This document shows positions 10,341 through 19,335 of a stretch of 43,510 bases of DNA, in pieces. Under the pieces are notes generated by a model that had not been told where the DNA came from, ran no database searches, and was given only the letters and a program-made list of their open reading frames with translations. Position numbers and translations under genes: made by a program. Origin of the DNA: an uncultured Alphaproteobacteria bacterium (GTDB lineage: Bacteria > Pseudomonadota > Alphaproteobacteria > HIMB59). Location of the stretch: contig CABXST010000007.1 of assembly GCA_902514885.1 (NCBI GenBank), positions 1-43,510 of the forward strand, read 5' to 3'. Every line of letters begins with the position of its first letter. Position 1 is the first letter of the stretch.

Positions 10341-10651
10341 TTTTTATTTTTTCCTTTTGGCTTATACCCTGACTCATGAGCAAATAAAGCTATGGAATGG
10401 CCTGTTACAGGGCTGGTGAATATTAAAAATATAGGAATCAATAATAGTTTAAGGCTTAATAAACTAAAACCTGAATAAATTATTAAAGCTAAGACTATAA
10501 AACCTGATCCTAGTGTATCAATTAGGCCAGCGGCATGAATTCGACTAAATACATCGGGTAACTTTATTAAGCCTAAACTCCCAGATAAAATAAAGAAGCA
10601 ACCTATTGCTAATAAGATAAGAGTGATCAATTCAATATAATTATAAGACAT
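10337..10651 (-). CDS. mrpG: Mrp-type antiporter subunit G
   Basis: GSLGLIKLPDVFSRIHAAGLIDTLGSGFIVLAL. Confidence 0.9.
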   Translation of the reverse strand: MSYNYIELITLILLAIGCFFILSGSLGLIKLPDVFSRIHAAGLIDTLGSGFIVLALIIYSGFSLLSLKLLLIPIFLIFTSPVTGHSIALFAHESGYKPKGKNKK

Positions 10652-10910
10652 TACTTTTTTTCCTTTTTATTTTGTAATACCTAAGTATTGCTATTGTGCC
10701 TAAAAAATTCAAAAGTATGTACATCAAAGAAATATCAACAAAATCAGGCCTTTCAAATGCAAAACCATGAACACTAATGCCTATGGCTATAATAGTCCCG
10801 ATGCTTGATATTGATAATATTCTGTCAAAAGGAGTTGGTCCTTTGATTGCTCGAACTAAGCATAATGCTACAGAGACTCCCAAAACAGTTAATGTTGCAA
10901 AAAAGATCAT
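10641..10910 (-). CDS. mrpF: Mrp-type antiporter subunit F
   Basis: RAIKGPTPFDRILSISSIGTIIAIGI...DISLMYILLNFLGTIAILRYYK. Confidence 0.88.
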   Translation of the reverse strand: MIFFATLTVLGVSVALCLVRAIKGPTPFDRILSISSIGTIIAIGISVHGFAFERPDFVDISLMYILLNFLGTIAILRYYKIKRKKSNVL

Positions 10911-11401
10911 CTATCTAAATCCGTAATTACTTTGTTCATATCATCTGTCTGCAAGTCTTCAGATAATTTCTTACTTAATGCATGAACAAGAAATGTTTTT
11001 TTATCTACTTCTATTGTTACTGTACCAGGTGTAAGTGTTATAGCATTTGCATAGTTTGCAATACCTGTTCTATTCTTCTGAGATGCTTTAACTTTAATGA
11101 GTTGAGGAGAGTATTTACCATTCCAAATTAAAGCTGTTGTTGTTATTCCAGATTTAAAAATTTCTTTAAATAGCCAAATCCAATAAAATGGTAATCTAAG
11201 TATGATTTTTAAAGGAAGAGAGTCTTCCTCAAGTGCTTTAGCTCTGTAGGACATCCAAAAAACAAAAAGAACGCTAATAACGCCAAAAAAAAGTAAAAGG
11301 GTTTTTAAGTAACCTGATAAAATAAACCAAAATACAAAAAGTATTATGAAATAAGTTATAAACGATAAGGTCTTAAGTGAATCTTTATTAGGTTTAGCCA
11401 C
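10907..11401 (-). CDS. mrpE: Mrp-type antiporter subunit E
   Basis: GIANYANAITLTPGTVTIEVDKKTFLVHAL motif. Confidence 0.9.
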   Translation of the reverse strand: MAKPNKDSLKTLSFITYFIILFVFWFILSGYLKTLLLFFGVISVLFVFWMSYRAKALEEDSLPLKIILRLPFYWIWLFKEIFKSGITTTALIWNGKYSPQLIKVKASQKNRTGIANYANAITLTPGTVTIEVDKKTFLVHALSKKLSEDLQTDDMNKVITDLDR

Positions 11402-11410
11402 TAAAAGCTA

Positions 11411-12328
11411 TTATGAGAATAAATCACCCTCTGTAAATACTGCAGTGTTCATGTCTTTTACAAATAATTTACCTTGATCAGATTTAAACCTTAATACTTC
11501 AATAAATCCACCTTTTACAGCTATTCTAACATTCTCAGCATTAATTGATATTATTTGACCTGGGAAATGCTCGGCGCTTTGTTCATCAATAAACCTACTA
11601 TCGAAGAACGTATACTCGTCTCCCATAAATTCAGCCCATGCACCAGGTTGAGGGTTGCAGCCTCTTATTAGGTTATAAATTTCATTTCCAGGCTTTTTCC
11701 AATCAATTCGTGCATCACTTTTTTTACACCAAGATTCATATGTAGCTTTGGAGTCATCTTGGGGTATTTTTGGTGCATTTCCTGACTCAATTAGATTTGC
11801 TGCTTCTACGCAAGCATCGAGACCCAATGGAAATATTTTTTTGAAATAAACATCACCCAAAGTGTCATCAGGTGCTATGTCGACTTCTTTTTGAAGTAAT
11901 ATCTCACCTTCATCTAATCCATCGTTAGGATAAAAGATTGAAAGACCTGTTTTAGTTGATCCGCCAATAATCGGCCAGTTAATAGAACTTGGACCTCTAT
12001 GTAATGGAAGTAATGAAGGGTGAAAACATATTGAACCATGAGTAGGAATATCTCTTGCTCCTTCAGGAACGAAAATAATTACATATGCCATTACACATAA
12101 ATCTGCTCCATGAGACCTTATTTGGTCTAATACCTCTTGATCTTTAAAGTTTGATGGTTGGAATACTGGGAGACTTACACTTTGGGCGTATTCCTTTACA
12201 GGGTCAACTGGCTTACCTTCTTTATCGGGTGCACAATATACTGCTACAACTTCGTGCTCTGTTTCTGTATGAAATTTTTCTAAAGCACTTTTTCCAAATG
12301 CTTGTTGTCCCATTAAAATTATCTTCAT
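11411..12328 (-). CDS. Stand-alone formyltransferase; resembles the N-terminal hydrolase domain of 10-formyltetrahydrofolate dehydrogenase
   Basis: HGSICFHPSLLPLHRGPSSINWPIIGGSTKTGLSIFYPNDGLDEGEILLQKE (formyltransferase His/Asp region) plus ATYESWCKKSDARIDWKKPGNEIYNLIRGCNPQPGAWAE. Confidence 0.82.
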   Translation of the reverse strand: MKIILMGQQAFGKSALEKFHTETEHEVVAVYCAPDKEGKPVDPVKEYAQSVSLPVFQPSNFKDQEVLDQIRSHGADLCVMAYVIIFVPEGARDIPTHGSICFHPSLLPLHRGPSSINWPIIGGSTKTGLSIFYPNDGLDEGEILLQKEVDIAPDDTLGDVYFKKIFPLGLDACVEAANLIESGNAPKIPQDDSKATYESWCKKSDARIDWKKPGNEIYNLIRGCNPQPGAWAEFMGDEYTFFDSRFIDEQSAEHFPGQIISINAENVRIAVKGGFIEVLRFKSDQGKLFVKDMNTAVFTEGDLFS

Positions 12329-12354
12329 TATGTCTCCTTAAAATTGAATGTATC

Positions 12355-13602
12355 TTATACTGCTCCGGCTTCTCTTACAGCTTTAATTTCTTCTTCGCTC
12401 ATTTGACAAAATTCCTTCAGTATCTCATCTGTATGTTCTCCAAGAAGTGGGGATCTTTCAACTTTTGCAGGAGAATCTGATAATTTAATTGGATTGCCAA
12501 CTGTTAAATATTTACCTCTTTCAGGATGATCAACCTCAACTATTGTGTTGGTATCTCTTAGTCCTTGATCTTCAGCTAACTCTTTTAATGAAAGGATTGG
12601 ACCAACTGGTATATCAAGAGGGTTGCATATATCCATAACCTCAAATTTTGTCTTAGTCATAGTCCAAGCTTCGATGGTATTAAAGATTTCATTAAGTTTT
12701 GGTAATCTAAGCGCAGGAGTTGAGTAACTCTCATCTTCTTTCCATTCAGGTTTTCCTATGACGTCACATACTTTTTCCCAAACTGCAGCTTGTGTAATAA
12801 AGTAAGTATAAGAGTTAGGATCGGTCTCCCAACCTTTACATTTAAGAATTCTTCCTGGTTGACCTCCACCAGAGTCATTGCCTGCACGAGGCGTGGCGTC
12901 ATCAAAAGGAATATTTTCTCCAAATTGAGAATATTCTTTTAGAGGGCCTCTAGAGAGTCTTTGTTGATCACGAAGTTTTACTCTGCAAAGATTTAAAACA
13001 CCGTCTTGCATAGCAGCAGACACTCTTTGACCTTTTCCTGACTTTTCTCTGTGAAACAATGCGGTAACAATACCTAATGCAAGATGCAATCCTGTTCCAC
13101 TATCTCCTATTTGAGCGCCAGTAACGAGCGGGACTTCACCAAGCATACCTGTTGTTGATGCTGATCCACCCGCACATTGAGCAACATTCTCATAAACTTT
13201 ACAATCTTCGTACTTACCTGGACCGAAGCCCTTAACAGATGCATAGATCATTCTTGGATTTATTTCCTGAATTTTTTCCCAAGAAAAACCCATTCTATCT
13301 AAAGCACCTGGAGCAAAGTTTTCGACCATCACATCACATTCTTTAATTAATTTAGTAAATATTTTTGAACCTTCAGGCTTCTTTGGATTTAGTGTAATAC
13401 TTCTTTTATTAGAATTAAGCATCGTAAAGTACAAGCTGTCTGCATCAGGAACATCTCTTAATTGACCCCTAGTAGCGTCTCCTACTCCTGGTCTTTCTAC
13501 TTTAACTACATCTGCACCAAACCAAGCTAATAATTGTGTACAAGTTGGACCAGATTGAACATGAGTCATGTCTAATATTTTGACTCCTTTTAAAGCTTCC
13601 AT
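12355..13602 (-). CDS. frc: Formyl-CoA transferase-like class III CoA-transferase
   Basis: [59 protein letters not shown] (catalytic Asp region), [37 protein letters not shown] (Gly loop), [14 protein letters not shown]. Confidence 0.85.
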   Translation of the reverse strand: MEALKGVKILDMTHVQSGPTCTQLLAWFGADVVKVERPGVGDATRGQLRDVPDADSLYFTMLNSNKRSITLNPKKPEGSKIFTKLIKECDVMVENFAPGALDRMGFSWEKIQEINPRMIYASVKGFGPGKYEDCKVYENVAQCAGGSASTTGMLGEVPLVTGAQIGDSGTGLHLALGIVTALFHREKSGKGQRVSAAMQDGVLNLCRVKLRDQQRLSRGPLKEYSQFGENIPFDDATPRAGNDSGGGQPGRILKCKGWETDPNSYTYFITQAAVWEKVCDVIGKPEWKEDESYSTPALRLPKLNEIFNTIEAWTMTKTKFEVMDICNPLDIPVGPILSLKELAEDQGLRDTNTIVEVDHPERGKYLTVGNPIKLSDSPAKVERSPLLGEHTDEILKEFCQMSEEEIKAVREAGAV

Positions 13603-13618
13603 GATTTCCTCCTAAGAT

Positions 13619-15295
13619 TTATTTGTACATAGTCTGGTTTTTTGTACCAGGTGCAAATTCTTCTTTATCAACCCAAATATTAACAATAGCAGGGATACCT
13701 GACTTTACAGCTTCTCTTGCTCGTTGAAGGGCTGGTTGAATTTCTTTTGCTTCTCTGACAGCCTCGCCATGACCACCAAAGATTTTTGCAAATTCATCAA
13801 AGTTAACATCGCCAAGGATGTTTCCAACATTACCTTTGTCTTCTCCGTACTTCATAATTTGTCCAAATCTAATCTGATTTTGAGCAGAGTTATTTCCTAT
13901 AACTGTTAAAACTGGAGCTTTGTGACGAACAAATGCTTCAAAATCCATACCAGTCATAGAAAATGCTCCATCACCACAGTACAAAAGAATTTCTTTTTCT
14001 GGAGCCGCTAATTTAGCAGCAAGAGCGTAAGGTACTCCAACTCCTAATGTTCCAAGAGGTCCAGGGTCCATCCATGCACCTGGCATTCTTGGTTGTACAG
14101 CCTGAGCGCTGATAGTAACAACATCTCCACCATCACCAATATATATCGTGTCATCGTTCAAAAACTGATTAAGTTCCCATGCCACTCTATAAGGGCTGAT
14201 TGGAGATTTGTCAGTTGTAAAAGTAGGCATCAGCTTTTCTAATGCGGCCTCTTCACCTGATCGAAGTTCACCAAACCAATCTGATCTATCTTTCTTTGTT
14301 CCAGCCTCTGAAATAGCTTTTAGAGTTGTTCCAATATGACCGACTAAGCCAAGAGAGATGTCTCTATTTTTTCCCACAGTTCTGTAATCCATATCAATTT
14401 GAATTACTGTTGCGTTTGGGTTTAATCTTTTTCCATAACCCATTCTGAAATCGAATGGTGTTCCAACAATTATAATACAATCTGATTTAGTAAATGCATT
14501 TCTTCTGGTTCTATGAAAATGATGAGGGTCTCCTGGTGCCATTGAACCTCTGGCAGCACCATTTAAATAAGCAGGTATGTTCATATTTTTAACAAATTCA
14601 ATCGCTTCTTCAGTTGACTGACAAGTCCAAACTTGTTGACCCAAAAGTACGCAAGGTCTCTCAGCTTTTGAAATTATATCAGCAGCTTTTTGAACATCTA
14701 TTGGATCTGCTAATGTTTTTGATGAGGCACTATATTTGCCTGCCTGTGGTAATACAGCTTTACTCATTGGAATAGATGAGTCAAGGATGTCTCTTGGAAT
14801 TTCTAAGAAAGAAGGGCCAAACGATCCATTTCTAGTTTCCCTGAAAGCCATTGAGACCATGTCTGCGCATCTCTCAGTCGACATTACTGTAGCAGCGAAT
14901 TTTGTAATGGGTTGCATCATGTCTACGTGAGGCAAATCTTGTAAAGATCCCATTTTATGTTGTGTAAGAGAGCTCTGACCACCAATTAAAAGCATAGGTA
15001 TTTCAGCTCTAAAAGCGTTTGCGACTCCCGTTAATGCATGAGTAGTGCCTGGACCGGCAGTTACAACCGCACAACCTGGTTTACCAGTCATTCGTGCATA
15101 TCCGTCAGCAGCATGAGAGGCGACTTCTTCGTGACGAACGTCAATGATTTTAATTCCTTCGTTTAAACATCCATTATAAATATCAATAATGTGTCCTCCA
15201 CATAAAGTATAAATTACTTCAACTCCCTCCGCTTTAAGGGCTTTAGCAACCAGCTCTCCGCCAGTTATCATTTGTTCGTTTGTTCCTGTAGACAT
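13619..15295 (-). CDS. ThDP-dependent enzyme of the 2-hydroxyacyl-CoA lyase / oxalyl-CoA decarboxylase / acetolactate synthase superfamily
   Basis: VRHEEVASHAADGYAR (catalytic Glu), TAGPGTTHALTGVANA, GDGAFSMTGMDFEAFVRHKAPVLTVIGNN ThDP motif. Confidence 0.82.
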   Translation of the reverse strand: MSTGTNEQMITGGELVAKALKAEGVEVIYTLCGGHIIDIYNGCLNEGIKIIDVRHEEVASHAADGYARMTGKPGCAVVTAGPGTTHALTGVANAFRAEIPMLLIGGQSSLTQHKMGSLQDLPHVDMMQPITKFAATVMSTERCADMVSMAFRETRNGSFGPSFLEIPRDILDSSIPMSKAVLPQAGKYSASSKTLADPIDVQKAADIISKAERPCVLLGQQVWTCQSTEEAIEFVKNMNIPAYLNGAARGSMAPGDPHHFHRTRRNAFTKSDCIIIVGTPFDFRMGYGKRLNPNATVIQIDMDYRTVGKNRDISLGLVGHIGTTLKAISEAGTKKDRSDWFGELRSGEEAALEKLMPTFTTDKSPISPYRVAWELNQFLNDDTIYIGDGGDVVTISAQAVQPRMPGAWMDPGPLGTLGVGVPYALAAKLAAPEKEILLYCGDGAFSMTGMDFEAFVRHKAPVLTVIGNNSAQNQIRFGQIMKYGEDKGNVGNILGDVNFDEFAKIFGGHGEAVREAKEIQPALQRAREAVKSGIPAIVNIWVDKEEFAPGTKNQTMYK

Positions 15296-15312
15296 ATTTA
15301 ACCTCTCTCTGG

Positions 15313-15329
15313 TGGTATAATGTATACCA
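15313..15329. promoter_or_regulatory. Perfect inverted repeat TGGTATA-ATG-TATACCA, candidate GntR operator upstream of ThDP enzyme gene
   Basis: 7-bp arms, 3-nt centre; lies 18-34 nt upstream of the 15295 start codon in the 63-nt gap after gntR. Confidence 0.75.
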
Positions 15330-15358
15330 GATTATTAGGTGTTGCAAAGAATTTTGCC

Positions 15359-16018
15359 TTATGAATTAATGCTTTCTTGAATCTTATCCACTAATGTAAG
15401 TGCGTGATTTTTAAGAAGTTTTTCTGCTTTTGATGCCTGTCCTGCGACAAGAGATCTAACAATATCATTGTGTTCGTCAATAGATTTGACAGCCCTATTT
15501 GACTCAATTATAAACTTTTTCCTGAGGTATTGTAGATGGATTAATTGAGACTCTAAAATTTCTCTCATTAATTTAACTTTAGTTAATTTCATAATTTGGT
15601 TATGAAATTTTATATTATCATTTGAGTAATTGTCTAGTTCGGATAAAACGTTCTCCTTAGAGTAATGACAGAATTTATTTAAACTCTCAATTTCATCCTT
15701 TTTTGAATTTTTAATAATTAAGTGTGCTGCATAGCCCTCTAGTCCTGCCCAAACAGTTACAATATCAACCAAATCTTTTTTTGATTTTCTATGGACAAAC
15801 ACACCTCTCCTTGGAACAGTTTTCACTATCCCCTCTTGCTCTAATTTAGCAACGGCCTCTCTGATAGGTGTTCGACTCACACCTAGCTTTTCAGACAATT
15901 GTCTTTCATCTAAATGAAAATCACTTTCTTTTAAATATATATTTAAAGATAAAATATATTTTTTTAAAGACTCGTATACTTTACCTTTAAGGTTTACAGC
16001 TCCTATTTTTTGAATCAT
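15359..16018 (-). CDS. GntR-family transcriptional regulator, FCD (FadR-like) subfamily
   Basis: DERQLSEKLGVSRTPIREAVAKLEQEGIVKTVPRRGVFV winged helix plus C-terminal all-helical effector domain. Confidence 0.9.
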   Translation of the reverse strand: MIQKIGAVNLKGKVYESLKKYILSLNIYLKESDFHLDERQLSEKLGVSRTPIREAVAKLEQEGIVKTVPRRGVFVHRKSKKDLVDIVTVWAGLEGYAAHLIIKNSKKDEIESLNKFCHYSKENVLSELDNYSNDNIKFHNQIMKLTKVKLMREILESQLIHLQYLRKKFIIESNRAVKSIDEHNDIVRSLVAGQASKAEKLLKNHALTLVDKIQESINS

Positions 16019-17542
16019 TTATGCTGGTTGTTTTTTTTTAAAGAGTCTTCTATAAAGAGGGCCGAATGCGGGCATTATTAAAAGGACAATTGCAATATAC
16101 ATAATTACAGCCGCAATTGGTTTTTCTGACATATCAAAAAATATCCCCATACTACCATCAGATAAAATCAAAGATTGTCTTAAGGCTTTTTCAGCCAAAG
16201 GACCAAGAACTATTGACAAAACTGCAGGTGCTACTGGATAATCTAATTTTCTTAAGATATATCCTGCAAATCCAAATAATAACATCAGCCATACATCGTG
16301 CAAACTTTGAGTGGGCGCATAACCTCCTGTTACGCAAAGAACAAAAATAACTGGAGCTAAGATGGCAAAAGGTATTCTTAAGACCATTAAAAAAGCAGGT
16401 ATTAATGCAATATTTAGAACAAGAGTAAAGAAATTTGCAATGTAAAGACTTCCGATCAAACCCCATACAAACTCAGGTTCTTGTGTAAACAAAAGCGGAC
16501 CTGGTGTAAGTCCCCATAGAATCATACCTCCAAGTAAAATAGCTGTAGTAGGCGATCCAGGTATTCCAAGTGTTAACATAGGAAGCATACTTCCTGTACT
16601 GGCTGAGTTGTTTGCACACTCTGGTGCAACAACACCTGCAGGTACACCTGAACCAAATTCTTTAGAGTTTTTTGATAATTGTTTTGTGATACCGTATGAC
16701 ATGAGTGAAGCAGGTGTTGCACCTGCAGCAGGAAGAATTCCAACAAAGAAGCCTAAAAAAGAACCTATGTTCATTGCCATAATAGTTTTCTTAAGTGCGC
16801 CAAACGCTCTTCCGACTTCTTTCATGTTGACAGATAATTTTGACATTTGGACTTTGCCTTTAGTTTCCTCAAGAGTCCAAAGCATTTCACCTATTCCGTA
16901 TATACCTATGGCTAAAACTAGAAAATTAATTCCATGAAGGAAACCAGGTATATTAAAGAAAATCAATCTTGGTTTTCCAGTGATTAAATCCAAACCAATA
17001 GTTGATAATGCTAGTCCGATTAAAATTGAAAAAATAGTTTTCGGAACATCGTCTCCACCTAAACCAACAAAAGTTGCAAAGGCCATAACCATTAATGCAA
17101 AAGTTTCTGGAGCATTAAACCTGAGGGCAACTTCAGCAAGTGGTGGGGCAAATAAAGTAAACAAAATAACAGAGACAGTACCACCAACAAATGAACCAAC
17201 TGCAGCAGCAGTTAATGCAGTCATAGCCTCCCCTTTGACCGCCAGAGGTCTTCCGTCAAAAACTGTGGCGACTGCAGTAGAGGCTCCGGGTATACCAAGC
17301 ATAACTGAGCTAATGGCGCCTCCATACATTGCACCGTAGTATACAGCAGCAAGAAAAATTATTGCTGCAGTAGGTGGTATAATAAATGTAATAGGAATAA
17401 GAATTGCTACACCATTTACTGAACCAAGACCTGGCATTGCTCCAACAAACAAACCTATTAAACATCCAAATATTAGTAGTGCTAAATTAAACCACTGAAG
17501 TGATGTAAAAATTCCATCTAGAAGAAATCCGATAGTTTCCAT
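16019..17542 (-). CDS. tctA: Tripartite tricarboxylate transporter, TctA family permease
   Basis: GAMPGLGSVNGVAILIPITF, AIYYGAMYGGAISSVMLGIPG-type motif, TLGIPGSPTTAILLGGMILWGLTPGPLLF. Confidence 0.93.
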   Translation of the reverse strand: METIGFLLDGIFTSLQWFNLALLIFGCLIGLFVGAMPGLGSVNGVAILIPITFIIPPTAAIIFLAAVYYGAMYGGAISSVMLGIPGASTAVATVFDGRPLAVKGEAMTALTAAAVGSFVGGTVSVILFTLFAPPLAEVALRFNAPETFALMVMAFATFVGLGGDDVPKTIFSILIGLALSTIGLDLITGKPRLIFFNIPGFLHGINFLVLAIGIYGIGEMLWTLEETKGKVQMSKLSVNMKEVGRAFGALKKTIMAMNIGSFLGFFVGILPAAGATPASLMSYGITKQLSKNSKEFGSGVPAGVVAPECANNSASTGSMLPMLTLGIPGSPTTAILLGGMILWGLTPGPLLFTQEPEFVWGLIGSLYIANFFTLVLNIALIPAFLMVLRIPFAILAPVIFVLCVTGGYAPTQSLHDVWLMLLFGFAGYILRKLDYPVAPAVLSIVLGPLAEKALRQSLILSDGSMGIFFDMSEKPIAAVIMYIAIVLLIMPAFGPLYRRLFKKKQPA

Positions 17543-17568
17543 ATAATCTAATTAATCACTTTCAAAAA

Positions 17569-18183
17569 TTATTTAATAAATCTAGTAGTTAAAAAAACTA
17601 AAGCAGTTGGTAAAACAACTGTTAAAATAATAAAAATCATTTTCACAGCAAATGAAAATCCACCATACATAAAGTCGTAGACTGGATAAAATAGGGGCTC
17701 AGATATTCCTTGAGGTAAAGGTATTTTCAACATCCACTCAAAAAATAAAAAAGTTAATATAGGTGTTGTTATTGCGAATATAGTTATAAATGCAACACTT
17801 TTTTCACTAAAATATCTTAGGTAAAATGCCAAAAAGAAAATAAGTGAAAAGTATATTCCTAGATAACCAATAGCTAAAACTAAAACTACTAATGAGATAA
17901 TAGTCACTGCTATAAATTTAAAAGCTACAGCATCAATAAAAGGAGTGTCATCTTTAGATTGTGGCGATCTTTTTAAAACAAATTTTATTATGGTAAGAAT
18001 AGTGCATATGAGCATGCCAAGAGATAGGTAAAAAGGAAGAAATCCAGCACCCATATTTTCTTCTGCATTCCACGTAATCCTATTCTCTGCACTTTTAATC
18101 ATTAGAGCGATTGAGCATAACGCCAAAATAACAGCAACAGCAATTTCTGCTCTTTTGACAGTTATTTTGTTTGTTATGCTCAT
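17569..18183 (-). CDS. tctB: Tripartite tricarboxylate transporter, TctB family small membrane subunit
   Basis: 204 aa, 4-5 TM, adjacent to TctA/TctC; FEWMLKIPLPQG motif. Confidence 0.87.
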   Translation of the reverse strand: MSITNKITVKRAEIAVAVILALCSIALMIKSAENRITWNAEENMGAGFLPFYLSLGMLICTILTIIKFVLKRSPQSKDDTPFIDAVAFKFIAVTIISLVVLVLAIGYLGIYFSLIFFLAFYLRYFSEKSVAFITIFAITTPILTFLFFEWMLKIPLPQGISEPLFYPVYDFMYGGFSFAVKMIFIILTVVLPTALVFLTTRFIK

Positions 18184-18202
18184 ATCGCTCGTAACTTAAA
18201 TA

Positions 18203-19180
18203 TTAGTTAAAGTTCTTAATGATCTCGCCGTGCTTCTCATATTCAATTGCTAAGAAGTCTTTAAGACCATAACCTTCTAACCAACTCATTAACTTTCCGT
18301 CGTCAATGTTGAAAGTTTGGAACTCGTCATCATGATAAACAGTGTGAAGAAGACCTGTGTAGTACTTCTCTACTTCTGCATCAATACCAGCTGGAGCCAT
18401 AAATGCTCTCATCATGTAGTATTCAAGATCAGGATAACCTAATTCATATGAAGATGGTACTTCAGGGAATGCAGGATTTCTTTCAGGAGTCATCATGACT
18501 AATGCTTTTGAGTCACCTGACTGATAGAAACCCATTTGCTCTGAAGGGTTGTTTAATGTGAAATCAGACTCACCACCAACTAGTCCCTTAGCAACAGCAC
18601 CACCGCCGCTGTATGGAACATACTTAGCGTCAAATCCAAATTGACCTCTCATCATACCAAGAAGTAATTCGTCCTCAGACATACTTCCTGTACCACCCAT
18701 TACAAGACCGTTACCTTTTGCTAGGTCAATGAAATCATCAAATGTTTCTACGCCAGCAGTGTTCTTACCTTCTGTTGCAATCCATACTAGGAAAGTATCA
18801 GTGATAAGTCTTGCTAAAGGTGTAAAGTCATTAAAGAAATCAATGCCTAATTCTGGCTGGTTTACGGGTGTAGTAAGAACGTTGTTAAGAGTAATGATAA
18901 GTGTGTGCTCATCACCAGCTTTTTTCTTAACATAAGTCATAGCTTCACCACCTGATCCACCGGATTTGTTAATCGGAATCACAGGCTTGGATGCGTAATC
19001 GTTCTTTTCGATAACACCTTGAACTAATCTAGCGATTTCGTCAGCTCCACCACCTTGACCAGCTGGTATAATAAGCTCAACAGGCTTCTTCGGACTAAAA
19101 GGCTTCGCAGAAGACACTGAGCTAACAGCGACAAGTGAAAGTGAAACAACTACTAATGCTAATTTCTTAATTATTGACAT
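18203..19180 (-). CDS. tctC: Tripartite tricarboxylate transporter substrate-binding protein (TctC/BugT family)
   Basis: Signal peptide, FSPKKPVELIIPAGQGGGADEIARL, NKSGGSGGEAMTYV, GGGAVAKGLVGGESDFTLNNPSE. Confidence 0.92.
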   Translation of the reverse strand: MSIIKKLALVVVSLSLVAVSSVSSAKPFSPKKPVELIIPAGQGGGADEIARLVQGVIEKNDYASKPVIPINKSGGSGGEAMTYVKKKAGDEHTLIITLNNVLTTPVNQPELGIDFFNDFTPLARLITDTFLVWIATEGKNTAGVETFDDFIDLAKGNGLVMGGTGSMSEDELLLGMMRGQFGFDAKYVPYSGGGAVAKGLVGGESDFTLNNPSEQMGFYQSGDSKALVMMTPERNPAFPEVPSSYELGYPDLEYYMMRAFMAPAGIDAEVEKYYTGLLHTVYHDDEFQTFNIDDGKLMSWLEGYGLKDFLAIEYEKHGEIIKNFN

Positions 19181-19284
19181 ATTGTTTCCTCCTATAGGTT
19201 AGGGCGTAGAATAGACTATTTATAGTGGATTGAAAAATAATAATTTTCAGTGTTCCATAATTTGAAATTTTTGATGAATTTTGT

Positions 19285-19301
19285 TGGTATACATAATCTT
19301 T
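19285..19301. promoter_or_regulatory. Imperfect operator-like site (TGGTATACATAATCTTT) upstream of tctC
   Basis: First 10 nt identical to the reverse complement of the 15313 palindrome, second arm degenerate (12/17 overall). Confidence 0.4.
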
Positions 19302-19335
19302 TAATTATCCTTATAACAGAGATTGTTTTTAATAA

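Noticed and set aside
11411-12328. Methionyl-tRNA formyltransferase (fmt)
   Set aside because: Operon context and the C-terminal half resemble the FDH hydrolase domain more than Fmt; no def/sun neighbours.
16191-17339. Several ORFs (16191-16466, 16608-16937, 16980-17339) overlapping tctA
   Set aside because: Other-frame or antisense shadows of a well-supported permease gene; no recognisable domains.
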